Assembly: GCA_964618175.1 (NCBI GenBank)
Contig: CAZTZX010000026.1
Location: forward strand, 1-23,767
DNA length: 23,767 nucleotides
Reading direction: 5' to 3'
Source of the DNA: DTU018 sp964618175
GTDB taxonomy: Bacteria; Bacillota; Syntrophomonadia; Syntrophomonadales; Syntrophomonadaceae
How positions within the stretch are numbered: the stretch's first letter is position 1; each line of letters starts with the position of its first letter. Below are positions 1 to 7,552 of this stretch, piece by piece. Made by a program: the position numbers and the translations under genes. Below the pieces are notes generated by a model. The model ran no database searches. It was not told the origin of the DNA and saw nothing but the letters and a program-made list of their open reading frames with translations.

Positions 1-2
1 TG

Positions 3-395
3 GGGTTGGCTTTGGGACTGGTTGTGCTGGGATTGGTGCTTAATATGCTGGTGGTCATGGAGACCAGCCATCGCCAACAGTCAGTCGAGGCGGAGTTACT
101 CTATTCGGGACGGGTGGTACAGGAAGTGATCCAAAATCAGGTGAGAACAGCGGTGGATATTGAAGTGATCAACGGGGGCAAGACCTTACGAATCACTGAT
201 ACCGAGGGTAAGACCACGGCTTACTACAGTGAACATGGTAATTTCTATCGCTCCTATAAGACCAGTAATCCGGTAGCGGAAAACGTTAAGTCGGTGCGAT
301 TTGTGGAGAGTGAAGAGTGTTTGTTGGTGGAGGTGGAGTTGCAGAGGGAAGAGGATAGTTGGCAGATAAGTTTTGTGTGTGCTATACGGTGTTGA
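3..395 (+). CDS. Minor pilin / prepilin-like protein, 5'-truncated by window edge
   Basis: This open frame enters from the left edge and ends at TGA 393-395. The visible N-terminus (residues about 1-15, GLALGLVVLGLVLNML) is a continuous hydrophobic helix followed by a polar alpha-helical stretch and a beta-rich C-terminal part. That is the usual layout of a type IV or pseudopilin subunit whose short leader and cleavage site lie upstream of the window. The next gene is PilX-like, which supports a minor-pilin cluster. A TTG at position 6 could be called a start, but it has no ribosome site and would discard the prepilin leader, so I treat the gene as partial. There are two Cys near the C-terminus (residues around 105 and 125). 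The exact minor-pilin class (PilV/PilW-like) cannot be decided. Moderately sure. Confidence 0.6.
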   Translation, partial: GLALGLVVLGLVLNMLVVMETSHRQQSVEAELLYSGRVVQEVIQNQVRTAVDIEVINGGKTLRITDTEGKTTAYYSEHGNFYRSYKTSNPVAENVKSVRFVESEECLLVEVELQREEDSWQISFVCAIRC

Positions 396-423
396 TGGGA
401 CGGGAATCTGTGGGGGAACGGAG

Positions 424-529
424 GAGATTGCCGCGTCTCTACGCTCCTCGCGACCTCGAAAGTGAAGTATTCCCGAAGGGAATTGAAATAAGTGGTACCC
501 GTCAGGGTGCAATGACAGGGACGGGGGCT
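424..529. repeat. Dispersed palindromic repeat interrupted by a 57-bp insert
   Basis: Positions 424-451 (starting gagattgccgcgtc and ending ctcctcgc) and 509-516 (gcaatgac) read together as one copy of a palindromic repeat that is very common between genes in Clostridia and other bacteria. The two parts are separated by 57 bp (452-508). The insert carries its own small dyad, attccc-gaa-gggaat at 469-483, and a weaker accc/gggt pair at 498-508. The dinucleotide gc occurs at both junctions. The identity of the outer repeat comes from my memory of the family; the interruption is visible directly. An open frame at 359-550 across this stretch looks spurious. Confidence 0.5.
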
Positions 530-566
530 GTTTTTGTAGCGAGGGCTTGATTAGTGGAGGGAGTTC

Positions 567-1106
567 ATGGACAGGGTGAGGGGGCAGAGGGGATACATAT
601 TGGTGGTGGTGATAGTTCTGCTGTCGCTGTTTACCATTATGATCATTGCTATGCTGGACACCTCGGTCATGGAAAGACTGATCAGCCGCAATAGCCGTGA
701 CGCGGAGCAGGCCTTTCAGTTGGCGGAAGGGGCGGTTTACCTGGGGATCGAACAAAGCTATCAGGTGTTATCGAGCGACTACCGCACCGTGGAAATCCTG
801 CCAACTTCTATTCTGCTGGAGCAGTCTTCCTTTGCTGATAATATCAACGGACAAGCGGTGCAGATGCAGGTCAGCAATCCCAGATTGATCGAGCAGTGCA
901 GTGATTACAGCCTCTACGAATTTACCGGAACCGGGCTCTGCCCTCCCGCTAAGAATCGGCTAAAGGTGCAGGTGAGGTTTGAATACTTACAATATTATAC
1001 GCCCCAGTATGGTGAAGATGGGTCGATCGTAAATATGGTTTTTACGCATCGGGACTATCTGGATCGGGGCCAAGTAGTACTGATGAAGAAGGAAATGGGG
1101 AACTAA
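567..1106 (+). CDS. PilX-like type IV pilus minor pilin / assembly protein
   Basis: 179 residues. Residues about 8-32 (RGYILVVVIVLLSLFTIM) form an N-terminal transmembrane helix after a short positive stretch. The helix continues as an amphipathic region containing SRNSRDAEQAFQLAEGAVYLGIEQ, the pattern of the PilX N-terminal domain (Asn-Ser-Arg followed by A..A...AE.A). Such proteins are minor pilins or pilus biogenesis factors in the inner membrane. The ATG follows GGAGGG at about 557-562 with ordinary spacing. Two Cys (residues around 111 and 125) could form a disulfide. The frame lies 171 bp after the preceding pilin-like gene with a repeat between them, so co-transcription is plausible. 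Family assignment is fairly sure, exact role is not. Confidence 0.7.
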   Translation: MDRVRGQRGYILVVVIVLLSLFTIMIIAMLDTSVMERLISRNSRDAEQAFQLAEGAVYLGIEQSYQVLSSDYRTVEILPTSILLEQSSFADNINGQAVQMQVSNPRLIEQCSDYSLYEFTGTGLCPPAKNRLKVQVRFEYLQYYTPQYGEDGSIVNMVFTHRDYLDRGQVVLMKKEMGN

Positions 1107-1180
1107 AAACCCGGGCCTGATAATGGCTGCTCAGCGCTGGGGCTTGACTCCTTCTACTTGCAGCTCATAAATGGAAAAAT

Positions 1181-1223
1181 ATTAATGGTTGATCGACTAA
1201 TAAATATCGACATTAATTTTTTT
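1181..1223 (+). terminator. Candidate AT-rich intrinsic terminator after the pilin cluster
   Basis: Arms attaatg (1181-1187) plus ttgat (1189-1193) pair with atcga (1206-1210) plus cattaat (1211-1217), with one bulged G and a 12-nt loop. Seven T (1217-1223) follow directly. The stem is AT-rich and so weak, but the position 75 bp after the PilX-like stop is right. The same stretch contains a poor sigma-A match (TTGATC, 17 bp, ATTAAT), which I consider less likely. The rest of 1107-1350 shows no recognisable purine riboswitch or strong promoter. Confidence 0.4.
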
Positions 1224-1350
1224 GGAGAGCTTATGGGGCAGGATTTTCGGAAAGTATGTCGAATAGGTATGCTTTGTCCTTATACTTGTGATTTTAATTA
1301 TTGAAGGATGTAAATAATAACTAAATAATAAATGGGAGGTCAGATTAGGT

Positions 1351-2457
1351 ATGAATTGGAGGAAACTGGGGATTATCCTGCTGATGTTGGTCTTTGCCGC
1401 CACTATGGTGGTAGGTTGTGGTGACTCTCAGGACAACGAGGCTCAGACACCAGATCAACAAGAAGAATTTGTGGTCGGTTTCATTTACATTGGTGCTCCT
1501 GGGGACGCCGGATGGACTTTTGCCCACGATGAAGGAAGAAAGTATTTGGAAGAGCAGATTTCCGGTGTTAAGACCATTACCCTGGAAAATGTGCCGGAAG
1601 GTGCTGACGCCGAGCGCAGCATTGAGCAACTGGTTCAGGAAGGCTGCAACGTAGTAGTAGCCAACAGCTTTGGTTATGGCGATCCCATGCTGGAAGTAGC
1701 CAAACGCTATCCCGACGTTACTTTCCTGCACTGTTCAGGGCTGAGTACCGCCGATAATGTTTCCACCTTTTTTGGCCGGATCTACCAGGCTCGTTATCTA
1801 AGCGGCATGATAGCTGGCGCTATGACTGAAAGCAACAAAATTGGCTATGCGGCAGCCTATGCTATTCCCGAAGTAATTCGCGGGATCAATGCTTTTACAC
1901 TGGGTGTGCAAGCGGTAAATCCTGATGCTACTGTACAAGTTGTCTGGTCCAATACCTGGGTCGACCCAACTCTGGAAAAACAGGCTGCGGAAAGTTTGAT
2001 CGCTGCCGGTTGTGATGTTTTGACCCAGCACGCGGATACTCCGGCTGTGCAGCAAGCTGCTCAGGATGCGGGTATCCTTTCAGTTGGATACAATAGTGAT
2101 ATGCGTAAATTCGCTCCTGATGCTAACCTGACTTCACCGGTTTGGAACTGGGGACCCTATTATGTGCGAGCTATTTCTGGTATCATGGATGGAACCTGGA
2201 AGAGCGAAGCCTACTGGGGTGGTATGGTTGACGGCATAGTCGACCTGGCTCCCATTGCTGACAAAGTTCCTGCCGAAGTCAAGGATCAGGTTGCAGCCAA
2301 AAAGCAGGAGATCATCCAGGGCGAATGGGATGTATTTTTTGGCCCCATCAAAGCTCAGGACGGAACAGTTAAAGTGCCGGAAGGCCAGTCAATGACCGAT
2401 GAAGAGATGCTCAGTATGGATTGGTTCGTTTATGGAATAGAAGGCACCATCGAGTAA
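1351..2457 (+). CDS. BMP-family substrate-binding lipoprotein of an ABC importer
   Basis: 368 residues. The N-terminus is a lipoprotein signal peptide: NWRK, a hydrophobic core, and a lipobox VVGC with Cys23 as the lipidated residue, followed by an acidic, Gln-rich linker. The mature part starts with VVGFIYIGAPGDAGWTFAHD, typical of BMP (basic membrane protein, COG1744) periplasmic-type domains, and continues with VVVANSFGYGD and a downstream GRIYQARYLSGMIAG motif. BMP proteins bind nucleosides or related ligands outside the membrane and deliver them to the cognate importer. Here the ATPase and two permeases follow. ATG 1351 sits 10 nt after GGAGGT (1335-1340). A hairpin between this gene and the ATPase would let the lipoprotein be made in excess. 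The ligand (purine nucleoside versus another) is inferred from the family. Confidence 0.9.
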   Translation: MNWRKLGIILLMLVFAATMVVGCGDSQDNEAQTPDQQEEFVVGFIYIGAPGDAGWTFAHDEGRKYLEEQISGVKTITLENVPEGADAERSIEQLVQEGCNVVVANSFGYGDPMLEVAKRYPDVTFLHCSGLSTADNVSTFFGRIYQARYLSGMIAGAMTESNKIGYAAAYAIPEVIRGINAFTLGVQAVNPDATVQVVWSNTWVDPTLEKQAAESLIAAGCDVLTQHADTPAVQQAAQDAGILSVGYNSDMRKFAPDANLTSPVWNWGPYYVRAISGIMDGTWKSEAYWGGMVDGIVDLAPIADKVPAEVKDQVAAKKQEIIQGEWDVFFGPIKAQDGTVKVPEGQSMTDEEMLSMDWFVYGIEGTIE

Positions 2458-2480
2458 TTCAGGGCAGGGCTTGTCTTAAT

Positions 2481-2504
2481 AAGGGCGGCGTTAAGCCGCC
2501 TTTT
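2481..2504 (+). terminator. Intergenic terminator/attenuator between lipoprotein and ATPase genes
   Basis: ggcggc (2484-2489), loop gttaa, gccgcc (2495-2500), then TTTT (2501-2504). Flanking aa/tt pairs extend the stem slightly. It lies 24 bp after the lipoprotein stop and just before the GGAGG of the ATPase. This is the classical place for partial termination that makes the binding protein more abundant than the membrane subunits. Confidence 0.65.
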
Positions 2505-2520
2505 CACTTGGAGGCTTAGC

Positions 2521-4038
2521 ATGAAACGTATTCCAGTTATAGAAATGGTGGGAATCAACAAATCTTTTCCGGGGGTCAGGGCAAATAAGAACATCAACTT
2601 TCGTGTCTATCCCGGGGAGATACATGCCTTACTGGGGGAAAACGGTGCCGGCAAATCAACCTTGATGAGCATTTTGGCCGGCTTGTATCGACCCGATTCC
2701 GGTACCATCAAAGTTAAAGACAGTCCGGTACGGCTGCGCTCGCCTCGACTGGCCCTGCAGGCGGGCATCGGTATGATTTATCAGCATTTCCGGCTGGTGA
2801 ACAATCTTACCGTCGCGGAAAATGTGGTGTTGGGCTACCCGGGAGGGATAAGGACCCGAGGCGATCAGATCGAGCAAAGGGTACGGGAGTTATCGGCAAA
2901 ATACGGGATGGCGGTGGATCCCCATGCGCGCATCAGCCACCTTTCTCTGGGTGAGCAGCAGCGGGTGGAAATACTGAAGATGCTGTACCGGGGCTGTGAC
3001 ACCTTGATAATGGACGAACCCACCACGGTGCTGACCCCCCAAGAAGTAAAAGATCTGTTTAACACCCTGCGTTTAATGGCTGATCAGGGTAAAGCAGTGG
3101 TTCTCATTACCCATAAGCTAAACGAAGTAATGGAAATCGCTGATTATGTCACGGTTTTGCGCCGGGGAGAAGTGGTAGGCAGTGACCACATTGAAAACCT
3201 GGATGAACATGCTCTGACTCACATGATGGTTTCCCGCGACGTTATATTTCAAGAATTGAACCGCACCACCCAGTCTGGTCCAACCGTATTTGAAATCAAG
3301 GGACTGACAGTGCCCAGTGACCAAGGCCATGCTGCAGTGCGCCAGGCCGATCTGCAATTACATCAGGGCGAGATCATGGCTATAGCTGGAGTTGCCGGTA
3401 ATGGCCAGCGTGAATTGGTGGAGGCTATGGCCGGATTGCGGCCTATTACAGCGGGAAGCATTCGCATGCAGGGCAAAGAGATTAGCCACCTGCCTGCTCG
3501 GTTGCGTACTGCTATGGGGTTGACTCTTATTCCCGAAGACCGTATGGGTATGGGACTGGTTCCCAATACCAGTGTGGTGGAAAATGCTATGCTGCGTAAT
3601 TATCAGTTTCCTGAATACCGACGGGGAGGATTATTAAATTATGCTAAGCTGGAATCATATACCCGCAGTCTGATCGAGCGCCATCAGATAATGGTGGCGG
3701 ATATTCACCATCCGGTCAATTATTTATCAGGCGGTAATCTGCAAAAACTTTTACTGGGACGGGAATTGGATCTGAACCCCAAAGTACTGGTGGCCGCCTA
3801 TCCGGTACGGGGATTGGATGTGGCCGCTGCCCAGGCGGTCAATGAAATGATGCTGGAACAGCGTAGCAAAGGAACCGCTATTTTGCTGATCCTGGAGGAT
3901 CTGGATGATGTTTTCCGTCTGGCTGATCGGGTAGCAGTAATGTATGACGGTGAAATACAAGCGGTTTTAGATGTTAGCGAAACGGATATAGATAGTATTG
4001 GCGCCTTAATGCTAGGAGCCCAAAGGGTAGGAGTGTAA
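2521..4038 (+). CDS. Double-domain ABC transporter ATPase (nucleoside/simple-sugar type)
   Basis: 505 residues with two tandem nucleotide-binding domains, as in the RbsA/MglA/YufO(NupO) class. Domain 1 is intact: Walker A GENGAGKST (39-47), signature LSLGEQQ (141-147), Walker B TLIMDE (161-166) and H-loop His198. Domain 2 is degenerate in the way typical of BMP-linked ATPases. Its P-loop reads GVAGNGQRE (290-298, no GK-S/T), the signature LSGGNLQK (402-409) is kept, and Walker B reads VLVAAYP (422-428), lacking Asp-Glu. One ATP site is therefore probably catalytically inactive. The ATG follows GGAGG (2510-2514). The stop is 1 nt from the first permease start, so the two are translationally coupled. 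It powers import of the ligand caught by the upstream lipoprotein. Confidence 0.93.
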   Translation: MKRIPVIEMVGINKSFPGVRANKNINFRVYPGEIHALLGENGAGKSTLMSILAGLYRPDSGTIKVKDSPVRLRSPRLALQAGIGMIYQHFRLVNNLTVAENVVLGYPGGIRTRGDQIEQRVRELSAKYGMAVDPHARISHLSLGEQQRVEILKMLYRGCDTLIMDEPTTVLTPQEVKDLFNTLRLMADQGKAVVLITHKLNEVMEIADYVTVLRRGEVVGSDHIENLDEHALTHMMVSRDVIFQELNRTTQSGPTVFEIKGLTVPSDQGHAAVRQADLQLHQGEIMAIAGVAGNGQRELVEAMAGLRPITAGSIRMQGKEISHLPARLRTAMGLTLIPEDRMGMGLVPNTSVVENAMLRNYQFPEYRRGGLLNYAKLESYTRSLIERHQIMVADIHHPVNYLSGGNLQKLLLGRELDLNPKVLVAAYPVRGLDVAAAQAVNEMMLEQRSKGTAILLILEDLDDVFRLADRVAVMYDGEIQAVLDVSETDIDSIGALMLGAQRVGV

Positions 4039-4039
4039 C

Positions 4040-5095
4040 ATGAGGCTGAGGCTCGTTCGCAGAAATAATGATTCCTGGTTGATCAAAGTAGCAGTACCAA
4101 TAGCGTCGATTTTGCTGGCCATATTGGTGGGCTGGGTATTCCTGGTCCTTTCGGGTTATGATGCGGCAGAGACTTATCGACGCATGTTTTTCGGAGCCTT
4201 TGGCAGTGCTTATAATATCTCGGAGACGATCGTAAAAGCAATACCCCTGGCTCTGGCAGGGCTGGCGGTATCGGTTGCCTTTCGCATGAAGCTGTGGAAT
4301 ATCGGTGCGGAGGGTCAGCTGTATATGGGTGCTTTTGCGGCTGGCGGAGTGGTTATGCTGGGGGACTGGCCTTCTATAATAATGTTGCCTTTGATGCTGG
4401 TGGCCGGTTTTGCCGCGGGGGCTTTGTGGGGATTTATACCTGGAGTTCTGCGGGCGCTATGGAATGTAAATGAGACTATCACCAGTCTACTGCTTAATTA
4501 TGTAGCTATTGCCTGGGTTGGTTTTTGGGTTTTCGGGCCCTGGAAAGATCCCAATGCTATGGGTTTTCCCCTGGCCCCGCGCTTCTCTGAAGCAGCCTAC
4601 CTGCCCGTTATACCCGGCAGCCGGGTTCATATAGGGATATTGGTGGCTATATTGGTAGCCATTGTATTATACATAGTTCTGAAGTATACCCGCTGGGGTT
4701 ATGAAGTGCGTGTGACCGGTGAGAGCCAGGAAGCGGCTCGTTATGCCGGCATGGATGTGGCCAAGAATATTATGCTGGTCATGCTGATCAGTGGAGGAAT
4801 TGCCGGCATCACGGGTATGATCGAGGTGTCCGGTATCACCCACCGGTTGCAGCAGGATATCTCTGCCGGCTATGGATATACCGGTATTATTGTGGCCTGG
4901 TTGGCCCGCTTGAATCCCTTTGCGATTTTGTTGGTGGCTTTCTTGTTTGGGGCTCTTTTGGTGGGTGGATTTGGGGTGCAGACTTACGGTATCCCCTATG
5001 CTATCGTGCTGATGCTCCAGGGAGCGGTGCTATTCTTCCTGTTGGCGGGGGAGATAATGATCAAAAATCGTGTGACTATTAGCAGGGAGGATTAA
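4040..5095 (+). CDS. ABC transporter permease 1 (BMP-linked, NupP/YufP-like)
   Basis: 351 residues, polytopic membrane protein with about eight to ten hydrophobic segments, the first at residues 17-38. Diagnostic motifs are WNIGAEGQ (86-93) and NVNETITSLLLNY (142-154), both typical of the permeases that partner with BMP lipoproteins and RbsA-type ATPases. The start is 1 nt after the ATPase stop, with AGGAG (4029-4033) inside the ATPase end. The gene ends 1 nt before the second permease start. It should form the transmembrane channel together with that second permease. The substrate is not readable from the sequence; nucleosides are the usual ligands of this family. Confidence 0.9.
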   Translation: MRLRLVRRNNDSWLIKVAVPIASILLAILVGWVFLVLSGYDAAETYRRMFFGAFGSAYNISETIVKAIPLALAGLAVSVAFRMKLWNIGAEGQLYMGAFAAGGVVMLGDWPSIIMLPLMLVAGFAAGALWGFIPGVLRALWNVNETITSLLLNYVAIAWVGFWVFGPWKDPNAMGFPLAPRFSEAAYLPVIPGSRVHIGILVAILVAIVLYIVLKYTRWGYEVRVTGESQEAARYAGMDVAKNIMLVMLISGGIAGITGMIEVSGITHRLQQDISAGYGYTGIIVAWLARLNPFAILLVAFLFGALLVGGFGVQTYGIPYAIVLMLQGAVLFFLLAGEIMIKNRVTISRED

Positions 5096-5096
5096 C

Positions 5097-5989
5097 ATGG
5101 ATATCAATGCAATCGTCGCCCTTCTTGCAGTGGCTATAGTGGCCGGCACTCCGCTTCTTTATGCAGCTATGGGTGAAGTCATGGCGGAAAGATCGGGGAT
5201 ATTGAACTTGGGCGTGGAAGGAATGATGCTGGTAGGAGCAGTTTCCGGCTTTATGGTCACCATCATCACCGGTAATCATTGGATAGGTATTCTGGCTGCT
5301 GCCGGAGGGGGAGCCGCGATGGCTGCTATCCATGCTTTTATCACCATCACCTTGAAAGGCAATCAGGTAGTGAGCGGTCTAGCTTTGACCATATTCGGAA
5401 CAGGAACCAGCGGGTTTTTGGGTAAAAACTATGTAGGCATGCCGGCCGTGGACCGTTTTACTCCTATTGACATACCATATTTGTGTGACATCCCGGTAGT
5501 GGGGCCTATATTATTTCAGCATGATGCTATGGTTTACCTGAGCATGATCACAGCTATCGTCTTGTGGTATATTCTGTATCGTACCAGCTGGGGATTGAGC
5601 ATCCGCGCCGTGGGAGAAAACCCGGCGGCGGCTGATGCCGTGGGCATAAGTGTTTCCCGGGTGCGTTATCTGGCTACCATTGTCGGCGGGATTATGGCTG
5701 GGCTGGGTGGAGCTTACCTGTCTTTGGCCTATGCTCCTACCTGGCAAGAGAGTATAACCGCCGGACGAGGCTGGATCGCGGTTGCTCTGGTGATCTTTGC
5801 TTTATGGAACCCATTGCTGGCCGTGGCGGGATCCTATCTATTCGGAGGCGTGGAAGCTTTGACTTTCCGCATTCAGACAGCCGGAATTCATATTTCACCA
5901 TTTTTCCTGTCTATGCTGCCTTATTTGTTTACTATTCTGGTTCTGGTGCTAGTAACCATTCGCAGGCGTCAGGAGGCCGGCGTACCAGC
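5097..5989 (+). CDS. ABC transporter permease 2 (NupQ/YufQ-like), 3' end lost in assembly gap
   Basis: 297 codons are readable before the N run. Polytopic membrane protein with the family motif ERSGILNLGVEGMMLVGA (residues 31-48), a later GNQVVSGLALTIFG stretch and the cytoplasmic loop RAVGENPAAADAVGIS. Relatives are about 300-320 residues long, so only a few to about 20 C-terminal residues should be missing. The last readable residues (IRRRQEAG) already form a basic cytoplasmic tail. ATG 5097 follows GGGAGG within the end of permease 1. It is the fourth gene of the importer operon. The true stop codon lies in the gap, and any reading through the N run is meaningless. Confidence 0.88.
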
Positions 5990-6089
5990 NNNNNNNNNNN
6001 NNNNNNNNNNNNNNNNNNNNNNNNNNNNNNNNNNNNNNNNNNNNNNNNNNNNNNNNNNNNNNNNNNNNNNNNNNNNNNNNNNNNNNNNN
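5990..6089. other. Scaffold gap of exactly 100 N
   Basis: One hundred ambiguous bases. The round number suggests a placeholder of unknown true size. The gap removes the end of the second permease gene and any intergenic region before tldD. Confidence 0.98.
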
Positions 6090-6121
6090 AGCAAATGCCA
6101 ATTTACCTGCAGGAGGAAGAT

Positions 6122-7552
6122 ATGATAGATCGCATCCTATTGGCGGACGTTCTGGATGAGGCCTTGAAAAAGGGCGGTGACTTTGCCGAAATATATATAG
6201 AGGAGAAAGTCAGCACCAGTGTTTATTGTGAAGAGGACCGCATTGAAAAAATAAACAGCGGCCGGGAGAAGGGTGCCGGCATTCGCATCCTGGCAGGAGG
6301 GCGCACTTCCTATGTTTATACCAACGATTTGAGCCGGGAGGGCCTTTCGAAAGCGGCCCAGGTGGCCGGGCATGCGGCCCGATCGGATCAAGCAGAGGCT
6401 CGAGCCCCAATTGAATTGCACTTAAAACCAGGTCCGGATCCGATCCAGTGGCGCCGACTTCCCGAAGATGTGCTCTTTGATGAAAAAATTGAGCATGTCC
6501 TGGCAGCCAATCGCGCCGCCCGAGAGCTGGGAGAAGATATTAAACAAGTGACGGTGGGCGTGGGGGATAATCACAAATCAGTGCAGATCGCTAACAGTGA
6601 TGGCGATATTATAGAAGATGACCGGGTGCGGATGCGTTTCATGGTGAGCACGGTGGCAGAGCGCGACGGGGTCATACAGACTGGTTATGAATCGGCCGCT
6701 GGTGTGGCCGGTTGGGAACTACTGGACGAAATCTCTCCGGTAGATCTGGCTCAAAAAGCCGGTAAACTGGCTATCAAAATGCTGGATGCCCGACCTGCAC
6801 CGCTGGGCAGAATGCCGGTGGTCATGTCTGCGGAGGCGGGTGGAACCATGGTACATGAAGCCTGTGGACATGGACTGGAAGCGGATCTGGTGCAGAAGGG
6901 CTTATCGGTTTATCGTAACAAAATGGGGTCTCAGGTGGCCTCTCCCCTGGTTAGTGTTATCGACGATGCTACTCTGCCGGGTAAATATGGCTCGATGCGC
7001 TTTGATGATGAAGGAACACCCGGACAGCACTCGGTTCTGATAGATAAAGGTCGGCTGGTAGGTTATATGTATGATCGTCTCACCGCCAGCAAAGACCAGG
7101 TCAAATCTACTGGGAACGGACGCCGGGAATCATATCAGCATAAACCAATTCCCCGCATGACCAATACAATGATAGCTGCCGGGGAAGACGATCCGGAGGA
7201 AATCATAAGCTCTACGCCGCAGGGGCTTTTGGTAAAGAAGATGGGCGGCGGGCAAGTCAACACCACCAATGGTGATTTCGTTTTCGAAGTACAGGAAGGT
7301 TACTTGATTGAAAATGGTGAGATCGGCACCCCGGTGCGGGGAGCGACTCTGACCGGCAATGGCCCGCAGGTTTTGGCCAGCATTGACCGAGTAGGCTGTG
7401 ATATAGGTTATGCTATTGGCACCTGCGGCAAAGATGGGCAGGGTGTGCCGGTAGCTGATGCCCAACCCACCATTCGCATAAAGGAATTGACCGTGGGTGG
7501 AACTGCTCACGATGAGGATAAGCCAGCGGTATACCAGATAAGAAGGAAGTAG
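6122..7552 (+). CDS. tldD: TldD metalloprotease, catalytic subunit
   Basis: 476 residues, close to the family length of about 480. The zinc motif HEACGH (His245, Glu246, His250) is present in the expected setting (MSAEAGGTMVHEACGHGLE), so this is the catalytic half of the TldD-TldE heterodimer. The C-terminal part has the usual TRATLTGNG-like pattern (GTPVRGATLTGNG). TldD/E cuts unfolded peptides and, in other bacteria, processes modified peptides such as microcin B17 precursors and degrades antitoxins. ATG 6122 is preceded by AGGAGGA (6111-6117). An in-frame ATG at 6095 lacks such a site. The partner gene starts directly at the stop codon. No obvious precursor peptide gene is visible beside it, though part of the upstream region is in the gap. 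Confidence 0.93.
   Translation: MIDRILLADVLDEALKKGGDFAEIYIEEKVSTSVYCEEDRIEKINSGREKGAGIRILAGGRTSYVYTNDLSREGLSKAAQVAGHAARSDQAEARAPIELHLKPGPDPIQWRRLPEDVLFDEKIEHVLAANRAARELGEDIKQVTVGVGDNHKSVQIANSDGDIIEDDRVRMRFMVSTVAERDGVIQTGYESAAGVAGWELLDEISPVDLAQKAGKLAIKMLDARPAPLGRMPVVMSAEAGGTMVHEACGHGLEADLVQKGLSVYRNKMGSQVASPLVSVIDDATLPGKYGSMRFDDEGTPGQHSVLIDKGRLVGYMYDRLTASKDQVKSTGNGRRESYQHKPIPRMTNTMIAAGEDDPEEIISSTPQGLLVKKMGGGQVNTTNGDFVFEVQEGYLIENGEIGTPVRGATLTGNGPQVLASIDRVGCDIGYAIGTCGKDGQGVPVADAQPTIRIKELTVGGTAHDEDKPAVYQIRRK

Noticed and set aside
359..550. 63-codon plus-strand frame after the first pilin gene
   Set aside because: It overlaps the pilin end and runs through an interrupted palindromic repeat; the product has no coherent features.
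186..755. 189-codon minus-strand frame over the pilin region
   Set aside because: It is antisense to two pilin-like genes, rich in His/Gln/Pro from the opposite-strand composition, and has no recognisable domain or ribosome site.
1107..1350. Purine or other riboswitch before the nucleoside-type importer
   Set aside because: I could not find the conserved junction sequences of a purine riboswitch; only a terminator-like hairpin and weak promoter matches are visible.
5804..6121. Long frame crossing the N run into tldD
   Set aside because: Translation through undefined bases is an artefact; the permease frame and the tldD start at 6122 with AGGAGGA explain both sides.
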